The notes beneath the pieces were generated by a model that saw nothing but the letters and a program-made list of their open reading frames with translations, was not told the DNA's origin and did no database searches. From contig CAMPET010000058.1 in assembly GCA_946803715.1 (NCBI GenBank), positions 70,786 through 82,559 on the forward strand: a stretch of DNA of 11,774 nucleotides, read 5' to 3'. Each line of letters opens with the position of its first letter. Positions within the stretch are counted from its first letter, which is position 1. The translations under genes and the position numbers were made by a program. This document shows positions 1 through 6,459 of the stretch, one piece after another. The stretch is from Beroe ovata (Eukaryota; Ctenophora; Nuda; Beroida; Beroidae).

Positions 1-17
1 TGTGTGTGTGTGTGTGT
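1..17. repeat. (TG)n microsatellite
   Basis: Eight TG dinucleotides open the window. They lie in the fourth intron of the channel gene, just downstream (minus sense) of the donor after position 35. The window's right edge is also a GT run. Confidence 0.95.
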
Positions 18-34
18 TGATCATGATAACTCAC

Positions 35-1302
35 CCCACTCTCGTATACGCCCCACGTGACTAGGAAAATGAGGAGGTCCAGCGTGAACATGATGATGAA
101 GAAGCCGGATATCCTGGGAAAGATTAATCAGAGCATTCAGAGTAGAGCATTCACTCGTATTCTAACTCCGGATACCAACACGTGGTTCTCTTGGTTTAGC
201 GCATACCTACTGTATACTGTACCACTATACAGTATACAGTATACACTGTATTAGTATAGTGTATACTTACTTGTGCCATTTCTTAGTCCAGTACACCAGG
301 GGTTTCATGTATGCTTGTTTCAGTAGCACATCAGCAGCAAATACCTGATTATAGTGCTGATTAAAGTGCTCATTATAGTGCTCATTATAGTGCTCATTAT
401 AGTGCTCATTATAGTGCTCATTATAGTGCTCATTAGAATAGTGCCGACTGCCAATAATGATGCTGGCTGACTGCCAATTAGAGTGCACATTATAGTGCTC
501 ATTATAGTGGTGGCTGCTGATTATAGTGCTGGCAGAGTGCCAATTATAGTGCTGATTATAGTGCTCATTATAGTGCTGATTATAGTGCCGGTAGACTCAC
601 TGAAATGAGGAGAAACTCCACCAGTAGAGTCCAGGGTTTCCACGTGAGAGACACGTTCTTACAGATGCCCATGTTGAGTGGGAAGGAGAACAGGTTGCCC
701 GTACATGCTGTAATCGCAGCCGAGGATGGAGGCTCGAAAAACACGAGGAGAGATATGAAAAACACGGCCATGTACACGGCAAAGTTCCACCATTTGTGAG
801 TTTGTATGAAGAAAAACCTGGTATAAAACCACGGGTTATGCGGCTGCGCTATGAACTTTTTTTATGAATTTTTATCCGAATCATGGAGTTATGAACTTAA
901 ACGTCATGAATATTGGATCGTCTCTACAGATATACAACTCACAGTTGGATTCTCTTCGAGGTTTCTGACATGGATCCTTTGCCGTTATTGAGTCGCCCAT
1001 CATGGGCGTCCTCAATATAACAAGCAGCTTTACTAATGTGCTCAGGGACCTCTATCTCATTAGCATTACACTCGTCTTCATTGAGATCTCCCACATAGTC
1101 CAAATATCCTGTAGTAGCACATGTTTTCCATTTTGGTTTGGGAATCCATGGGACACTTCGAGCATTGACACGAGTGCAGAGCACGAGCATAATACCATAT
1201 ATGGCAATATAATGGCATAATACACTATATGGCAATTTGGTGATCCATATCATCAGGGCGGTATTTACCTTTCGTAGGGCGTCTGTTGAAGAAATGTTCC
1301 AT
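35..1302 (-). CDS. TPCN2: Two-pore channel (TPC2-like), N-terminal five exons, partial
   Basis: Two-pore channels are endolysosomal cation channels with two six-helix repeats; this piece covers the N-terminus and helices S1-S3 of repeat I. Minus-strand exons, in coding order: 1269-1302, 943-1108, 601-817, 271-344 and 35-113. All junctions are GT-AG (donors gtaaat, gtgagt, gtgagt, gtaagt, gtgagt) and the frame stays open for 190 codons. The start MEHFFNRRPTK (ATG at 1300-1302) was chosen because its phase-1 donor joins exon 2 in frame. Diagnostic pieces as I recall vertebrate TPC2: AACYIEDA (about residues 46-53), FFEPPSS after S1 (S1 about 79-94), VFAAD at the end of S2 (140-144), and S3 FFIIMFTLDLLIFLV (about 168-182). 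The gene continues beyond the left edge, so the pore, the S4-S5 linker and repeat II are unseen. Assignment to TPC rests on several aligned motifs; the TPC2 rather than TPC1 or TPC3 subtype is less sure. Confidence 0.85.
208..267. repeat. AT-rich inverted repeat in channel intron
   Basis: Overlapping palindromes made of GTATAC, CTATAC and ACAGTATAC units fill much of the 157-bp intron between the channel's fourth and fifth exons. The donor of the fourth exon (gtaagt, minus sense, 265-270) lies at the edge of this block. Confidence 0.6.
345..592. repeat. 12-bp minisatellite filling channel intron 3
   Basis: Units of ATTATAGTGCTC (variants ATTATAGTGCTG, ATTAAAGTGCTC, ATTATAGTGCCG) recur about 15 times, cleanest at about 370-430 and degenerate around 435-560. 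Because 12 is a multiple of three, it opens long spurious minus-strand frames rich in YNEH. The array fills almost the whole 256-bp intron (345-600), and the 3' splice site of that intron (minus sense ATAATCAG, AG at 345-346) is itself part of a repeat unit. Confidence 0.9.
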
Positions 1303-1946
1303 ATTCCGCAAACCTCAATTTATATACGAGAACTTGTAGATACGTTTAGTGGCTTAGTGCAGCTGGTCAGTGCGGTGTTGAGGTTATTCTTTTTCTTACT
1401 GGACAACTCAAGCTGGGAGACTTAAGTGGACTATAAATAGGCATAGCCCTGAACCCTGTTGATTGACACTGACAGTTGTATAATTTGACGTTTAAATATA
1501 ATTATATAAATCTCTCCCAGTCTCCCCATTTTGATTTTTAGTTCAATCAAATTATAGATTCATTTTTGTCAAGTATGCAAATCAATAGCTGCTTGACATA
1601 TGATCAATCGCATCAAAATTCTTATCAAGAAGTTCTTTCACAAGAAGTTCTTTCACGAGTATGCGTATGAATACCGGTGAATGGGGTGGAAAAGTATGTG
1701 TCACGTGTCACATTGCCTACAGATGCCGCGTGGGGCTTGCCAGCCCCTTTATGATTGCTTAAAGCAGAGCAATACGTAAACTTAGATACTTAAACTTATA
1801 AAGATGGAAAACTAACATGAAGTTTAATATCGCATTCATATAAGAGTTAAGAAAATATCAATATCAAATGGAGTGAATTATCATAAGTGAAAGTCGGTGT
1901 CCGTCCCCGCAATGTAAGCCTCACTTTTTCCCGGAAAGCATATATT
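1303..1946. other. Intergenic, upstream of the channel gene
   Basis: No coding region is visible. This is the presumed promoter side of the minus-strand channel gene. It holds TATA-like stretches (minus sense TATATAAA at 1319-1326; CTATAAATAG at 1431-1440), a 15-bp tandem direct repeat AAGAAGTTCTTTCAC (about 1626-1655), and an E-box GTCACGTGTC at 1700-1709. None of these is proven to be functional. Confidence 0.5.
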
Positions 1947-2140
1947 GTGGTATTATGGTGGATCAGGAGGGTCACAGAGAACATTATCTCTGAAATTTAG
2001 TGACCCTCCTTATCCTAATTCACGTTACGTGGATCAGGAGGGTCAGTCAAATCCAACTTGACCCCAGGTAAGCGCAACGTGCATCAGAAGGGTCACCTAA
2101 GAGGAAGGTGAACTCTTAGATCCACGTGTAATTATACCAC
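1947..2140. repeat. Fold-back repeat element, copy 1
   Basis: The ends are an imperfect inverted repeat: GTGGTAT on the left, ATACCAC on the right. Inside are GGATCAGGAGGGTCA at 1960-1974, its near reverse complement at about 2001-2015 (an internal hairpin), another forward copy at about 2032-2046, and a CATCAGAAGGGTCA copy at about 2083. About 55 bp at 2046-2100 match 3111-3165 of the large element with about four differences, so the two belong to one repeat family. There is no coding capacity, as expected of a non-autonomous mobile element. Confidence 0.75.
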
Positions 2141-2169
2141 TTATATGTGCTTAGTGCTATGACTATGGT

Positions 2170-2222
2170 GTGTGCACACGTTGCGCGCCCCTATTCTAGG
2201 TTGGGTCACGCAACGTTGGAAC
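2170..2222. repeat. Shortened relative of the CpG-rich repeat
   Basis: GTGTGCACACGTTGCGCGCC at 2170 matches 3951-3970, and the following bases continue to match. TTGGGTCACGC at 2201 matches 4053. The distal copy carries about 71 extra bases between these two blocks, so this copy looks like an internal-deletion derivative. It lies between fold-back copies 1 and 2. Confidence 0.7.
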
Positions 2223-2284
2223 ACTATGATGGATCAGGAGGGTCATACAAAAAATATGATTTGACCCTTCTGATCCATTTTAGT
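2223..2284. repeat. Minimal fold-back element, copy 2
   Basis: A compact hairpin of about 62 bp. Arms GGATCAGGAGGGTCA (2231-2245) and TGACCCTTCTGATCC (2262-2276) pair with one mismatch, TCATA/TATGA extends the stem inward, and ACTA..ATGG / CCAT..TAGT extends it outward. It has the same core as the larger elements and lacks their inner modules. Confidence 0.8.
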
Positions 2285-2957
2285 ACTGTTTATTCATCTC
2301 GCAACCTTATTTGTATTTCCAACAGATTTACTTTCATAGGAAATTTCCCGAAAGTGATTTCCAACAGCTAAGGTATCAACTCGCAGTCGCACATCAATTT
2401 GGAATTATGGACTTTGGACTGGCTCGTACAAAATCCATCGCCCTAATTTCATCACGTGACTTATGTTTTTCGGTTTCCTGGCCCATCCCAAACCCTAAAC
2501 CTATTCCCTAACCCACAGGATACTTCCAAATCCAAACTTTAACCCCAACCCTAACCCAAACCCTGACGAGTGTCCTGCGACACAAGCATGTGGATTGTCG
2601 ATGAAAGAATGAAACAATGCCCTGCAAAGAAATGCCATCAATACCATGGCTGCATGATTTATCCGACGAGCCTTTTACTCATACATTGCAGTTGCACAAT
2701 GTGTATGACAAAGCCTGTCTTTTGTCGTTCAATTACGCACAGTTACACAGTGTCAGTACACATGGAATATTTCTATGCGTCGTGCCGACGCCGTTCACTC
2801 CATTCTCGATCAGTCGATGTGATCACTGATAGTGATCACTGTCGTATAGAATTAGAAAAGAACCAAATCTGACTATTGAGTATGCGGATGCCAAGATTTA
2901 TGAGTGTCCACTGTCCATGTCACTGTCTTTATAATCATATTTAATTTTATCATTATT
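2285..2957. other. Non-coding stretch with telomere-like patch
   Basis: No gene is recognised; the open frames of 60-100 codons here resemble no family I know. At 2422-2449 there is a 28-bp segment shared with 3604-3631 (three differences). At 2487-2566 there are imperfect CCCTAA/CCCAAAC runs. At 2819-2839 there is a perfect 9-bp inverted repeat GTGATCACT-gat-AGTGATCAC. CACTGTCCATGTCA at 2909-2922 is mirrored imperfectly at 3560-3574, outside the large fold-back element. Confidence 0.5.
2487..2566. repeat. Interstitial telomere-like CCCTAA patch
   Basis: Degenerate repeats related to CCCTAA (AAACCCTAAACC, CCCTAACCC, CCAACCCTAACCC). CCCTAA is the strand complement of the animal telomere unit TTAGGG. 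The array is too short and imperfect to be a chromosome end. Similar patches occur at about 4243-4283 and 10238-10277. Confidence 0.6.
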
Positions 2958-3505
2958 ATGGCGGATCAGGAGGCTCACCTGGAATTTTATCTCTGAAAAA
3001 TGGAATTTGACCCTTCTGCTCCGCACGCGGATCACAGGGCTCATCTTAGGTGAGCCTTCTGATCCACGCGGCGCTTCTCTGGGGTCAAGTCAAAATTCGA
3101 TGATCACTCAAATCCAATTTGACCCCAGGGAAGCGCAACGTGGATCAGAAGGGTCACCTAAGTGGACTCGGTGATCCACGTGTATGGATCAGGAGGGTCA
3201 AATTCTATTTTTCCGTGTGACCCTCCTGATCCACACGTGGATCACAGGGTTCATCTTAGGTGACCCTTCTAGTTCTGATCCACTTTGCGCTTCCCTGGGG
3301 TCAAATTGGATTTGAGTGACCCTCCTGATCCACCTAAGGTGGATCAGGAGGATCACCGAATTTTGACTTGACCCCAGAGAAGCGCCACGTGGATCAGAAG
3401 GCTCACCTTAGATGATCCTTGTGTCTGTGATCCACGTGCGGAGCAGAAGGGTCAAATTCTAGTTTTTCAGAGATAAAATTCCGTGTGAGCCTTCTGATCC
3501 GCCAT
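2958..3505. mobile_element. 548-bp nested fold-back element, copy 3
   Basis: Starts ATGGCGGATCAG and ends CTGATCCGCCAT, with 21-bp terminal inverted repeats (one mismatch). The left half matches the reverse complement of the right half over nearly its full length, including blocks AATTTTATCTCTGAAAAA, TTTGACCCTTCTGCTCCGCA and GGCGCTTCTCTGGGGTCAAG. The centre is a hairpin of GGATCAGGAGGGTCA and its complement near 3185-3232. A further 31-bp palindrome (3321-3351) is present only in the right half. The octamer TTATCATT flanks it at 2947-2954 and 3515-3522 and may be a target-site duplication, although neither copy abuts the inverted repeats. There is no coding sequence. It is best described as a non-autonomous fold-back or MITE-like element; the superfamily is unknown. 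Confidence 0.85.
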
Positions 3506-3603
3506 GCATTATAATTATCATTGAATATGGACTACATGTACAGACTAAATCAAAATCATTGACGATGGACAGTGCTTTGAGTTAGATTAAAACCTGAGCG
3601 ACC

Positions 3604-4300
3604 GCTCGTACTAAATTCATCGCCTTAATTTAAATAAAAAGAGACAAAAATAAGAATTTTCAATATTGAAAATTCTCTTTTTGTTTCTTTTTGTCTCTTT
3701 TAGTTTTCCGTTGTCGATCGATCGATTTAAACGGAAACCCTGTCGACTGAAGAGAATTTCGCGCGCGGCGCAAACTTATTTTCACGGCTCATTCTTAACT
3801 TTGCGGCATGCATTGTCGATCGATGATAGACCCTGTCGAGAATTTCGTTTCGCGCGCGCGCGGCGCAAACTTATTCTCAGACAGGCGTGCATCAGCGGCT
3901 TGCATCAGCGGTCTGGCATCGCCCGACAACGGCATGCAGAGCTGCGGCGCGTGTGCACACGTTGCGCGCCCCTGTTCTACTCAGTGAACTGAAAAGTCGT
4001 AGAAAGGAGACCAAACCACGGAGGTCGGAGACGCGCAGCGCGCGCGGAGTATTTGGGTCACGCAGCGCGGGAACAGCGGCGCGCGGCATCGCCCGACAAC
4101 TTTTTTTGGTAAAACAAACATAAATCGACGATTTTTTTGTCGGATTTTATCTGTCCAATGGTCCTCGCGCGCGGCGCGCGCGCCTTCGCCGAAGACCGAA
4201 ACAGGCCAGGCCTTCGGTGAAAGCGCGCGCAATATACTTACAAACCCTAACTTCCAGTTTCTAACCCTGACCCTAACCCGAGGGTTTGATTAAACGAGGG
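3604..4300. repeat. CpG-rich composite repeat segment
   Basis: A block dense in CGCG and GCGC, very unlike its AT-rich flanks. It contains two diverged direct copies of one segment (3711-3785 and 3813-3880, each from TTGTCGATCG to GGCGCAAACTTATT), a 16-bp exact repeat GGCATCGCCCGACAAC (3915-3930, 4085-4100), and a GC-rich inverted repeat (about 4173-4230). It ends in telomere-like CCCTAA sequence (4243-4283). Segments 3604-3631 and 3951-4074 recur in shorter form at 2422-2449 and 2170-2222, which marks it as dispersed repeat DNA. Open frames here carry no recognisable domain. Confidence 0.65.
3635..3702. repeat. AT-rich hairpin with perfect 22-bp palindrome
   Basis: GAATTTTCAATATTGAAAATTC (3654-3675) is a perfect palindrome. 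Outside it, TAAAAAGAGACAAAAA (3635-3650) and TTTTTGTCTCTTTTA (3688-3702) form an outer stem. One arm, AAAAAAGAGACAAAAAAA followed by TTTC, recurs at 4455-4480, so it may be a small dispersed inverted-repeat element. Confidence 0.7.
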
Positions 4301-4727
4301 TTTTAAAACGAGGAAAGATGGGTCACGCGACCAAATCAGTTCTTCGCCCATAATGCATCACTCGGCAACTTGTCAGTGAAGCATTTTCACCCTACATCAC
4401 ATGGGGTGATTCGGAATCAGTGCCTAGAAATACGTCAATACATGTCTGTCTTATCAAAAAAGAGACAAAAAAAATTTCAAGAAATAAGGGCAATGAATTT
4501 TGTACGAAGATTTAGATCATCAGTACTGGTACCTCCTGTTATCCTAATGTTGTTTACTCTCCTAGGTACATTACACCATTTGGTGATAATTAATGGATTA
4601 ATGGGTTACCCTAATACCCCATATAAGCTTCAACCAAGTGGATGTACCTTTTGTTAATTATATACTCACCTAAGCCTCACTCAGGAATGTTGAACCTGCG
4701 AAATTCTTATGATCAATCACCTCCAAG
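4301..4727. other. Upstream region of the DOMON/b561 gene
   Basis: This is the presumed 5' flank of the plus-strand reductase gene. One open frame (4370-4657, 95 codons) has a hydrophobic stretch but resembles nothing I know and is not called a gene. A TATATA at about 4660-4665 lies about 65 bp before the reductase ATG and could be a promoter element; this is weak. Confidence 0.4.
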
Positions 4728-5891
4728 ATGCTAAGCTATGCGTTACTGTTTATCTCCCTTTGTTCATTGACTATATGTTGCACGGATCTTAATTGTTTAA
4801 AGACACCTCCTGATTGCTTTGGTTCTTCATGTATAACTCAACTGAACTGGTCTGAATATGGAACTGGCTTCAATTTTACAATCAAAGTCCTTGCATCCTA
4901 TTATTCAATGAGTGAATTGGAAAATTTTTGGCTTGGCTTAGGTACATCACAGCTTGGCTCCATGGAAACTAGCCAAATCACATTATGTACACACAGCAGT
5001 TCCAAGGATTCTGTAATTCAAGTTAGTGGGTACTCCCATGGTGTGACTCCTGTAGCAATTGGACCATCATTAACATCTCAGATTGAAATCATGAGAACTG
5101 ATGCGCATATTTCCTGCCAGTTTATGCTGCACAAGAGTTTATTTTATGATGAAACACGGTTTGTTTTTGTTGGAGGTGGACCTGTTGAGGATAACTTGAT
5201 ACTCTATCATTTTGCCACTCCTATGGTTTCAATTGAGAAAATATCATTTTCCAAATCAGGTAACAAACCATCTGGTTATGGTGTTACTGATTTCAGAATT
5301 CTGCTCCATGCATCAGCTATGATCACAGGATATGGTATATTCATGGTAGTTGGCATTTATGCAAGCAGGTACATAAAGCCCCTATTTGAATCAAGTTGGT
5401 ACAGAATACACACCAACATCATTTTCAGTATGGTATTCATTATAGCTGTTGGGATCTGTTCAATTTTCTTGAAAAAGAGGAGTGTAACATTTGGCATGCA
5501 TGAAACTGTAGGATTTCTGATAATATTCCTGACTGTGTTCCAAATTGTTCTTGGATCATGCCGTCCCTACAAAAAACATGAAAAGAGAAATATCATCTCC
5601 AAGATACATTTGGCTGTGGGAGTAGTGTTATTCCTACTGGTGATATTAAACATTTTCCTTGGCCTCGCTAAAATTCAACTAAAAATTCCTAATCACATTT
5701 TTGTGATTCAAGGTTTGTATGTGATATGGATAGTTTTTGGGTCCATTGTGGGAAACGAGGCTCTTAAATATTTCTACAGTGATGACCAAATTCTTTATAT
5801 AAAAAAGTTAAAGCTGTACACCATGATAAACATTGGGATAATTCTAATGTATGGATGTACAATCATCATTCTTCTCAATGTTGTGGAGTAA
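4728..5891 (+). CDS. DOMON + cytochrome b561 membrane reductase (FRRS1-related)
   Basis: A 387-residue protein in one uninterrupted frame. Residues 1-18 (LLFISLCSLTICC) are a signal peptide. Residues about 36-165 fit a DOMON domain (FWLGLG at 67-72; FVFVGGG at 145-151). The C-terminal half is a cytochrome b561 core with membrane helices near 192-213, 229-248, 257-277, 293-313, 322-342 and 365-386. The four expected haem-ligand histidines are visible: H194 (LLHAS), H228 (YRIHTN), H258 (GMHETVG) and H294 (KIHLAVG), spaced 34, 30 and 36. Such proteins move electrons across membranes, usually from ascorbate to ferric iron. The N-terminal reelin-like (reeler) domain of vertebrate FRRS1 is absent and the protein is much shorter than that family member. 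The start is the first in-frame ATG, directly followed by the signal peptide. The apparent lack of introns is unlike the other three genes. The substrate is not determinable. Confidence 0.87.
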   Translation: MLSYALLFISLCSLTICCTDLNCLKTPPDCFGSSCITQLNWSEYGTGFNFTIKVLASYYSMSELENFWLGLGTSQLGSMETSQITLCTHSSSKDSVIQVSGYSHGVTPVAIGPSLTSQIEIMRTDAHISCQFMLHKSLFYDETRFVFVGGGPVEDNLILYHFATPMVSIEKISFSKSGNKPSGYGVTDFRILLHASAMITGYGIFMVVGIYASRYIKPLFESSWYRIHTNIIFSMVFIIAVGICSIFLKKRSVTFGMHETVGFLIIFLTVFQIVLGSCRPYKKHEKRNIISKIHLAVGVVLFLLVILNIFLGLAKIQLKIPNHIFVIQGLYVIWIVFGSIVGNEALKYFYSDDQILYIKKLKLYTMINIGIILMYGCTIIILLNVVE

Positions 5892-6459
5892 TGAAGAAAC
5901 TAATTTTCAGTGACCTAATTATGAGGTTAATATATCAAGATATAATGTAATAATGTTGTTAATGTTTTATAGACAATTTAATTTGTTACAGCTTATCAAT
6001 CATGACCTAATTTTGAGGTTTATATCAGCTATGACATCTTTTATACCTTTATTAACTTGCTACAACTATTTTTTCATCTTGAGTCAGAAATTAAAAACCT
6101 ACAGTTAAATGTTAAAACTTAAAATTTCAAAATACATTATCCTGATTTTGCTTAGTACCTGATACCTATATTCAATTGTTGGGGCCATTACTCATGTTGC
6201 CTATTGATGAATTTTTGCAGTTACCTACATGTAAATATGACTGTACATACATTATGACTTCACAATATAACTTTTTTATTTGGTTGAAAATTCTTTCTTT
6301 ATTATTTTTGCATAACATGAGTGACATCTGTTAGAAATAACCTGTCTGCGTCAGCATAGTAAATTCAATTCAATTGATTTCCCTTGCTTCTCCCCACTAA
6401 TTCGGTCCCTTGTTTCTACCCACTAATTCTTTTCTCTGTGTCATGGACAGAGATTTGCA
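5892..6459. other. Intergenic: 3' UTR of reductase gene and MED4 upstream
   Basis: AT-rich with no coding region. A 25-bp imperfect direct repeat (TGACCTAATTATGAGGTT at 5911, TGACCTAATTTTGAGGTT at 6003) lies in the presumed 3' UTR. ATTAAA at 6090-6095 is a possible polyadenylation signal. At 6381-6429 a segment of period 26 (CCCTTGCTTCTCCCCACTAA, then CCCTTGTTTCTACCCACTAA) is duplicated just before the MED4 exon. TTTTCTCTGTGTCATGGACAG ending at 6450 resembles a 3' splice site. Confidence 0.5.

Noticed and set aside
267-502. Minus-strand frames encoding YNEH or MSTI repeats
   Set aside because: Products of the 12-bp intronic array, which keeps frames open because 12 is divisible by three. Only the VFAAD...WHK piece at 271-344 is a real exon.
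345-600. CRISPR-like array
   Set aside because: The 12-bp units are directly adjacent with no unique spacers, in a eukaryotic intron; this is a minisatellite.
939-1253. A 104-residue open frame starting at 1253 as a single exon
   Set aside because: Its N-terminal half shows no family resemblance. Splicing 1269-1302 to 943-1108 keeps the frame through GT-AG sites and gives a TPC-like N-terminus.
2487-2566. True telomere
   Set aside because: Short, degenerate and internal to gene-bearing sequence on both sides.
2570-2872. Cysteine-rich 100-codon open frame
   Set aside because: No signal peptide, no recognisable spacing or domain, overlapping alternative frame, and located in repeat-rich non-coding DNA.
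3666-4232. Arg-rich open frames on both strands in the CpG-rich block
   Set aside because: GC-rich DNA lacks stop codons by composition; no domain is visible and the block consists of repeats.
4370-4657. 95-codon open frame with a hydrophobic stretch before the reductase gene
   Set aside because: No match to reelin-like, DOMON or other domains; no splice donor clearly joins it to the reductase, which has its own signal peptide.
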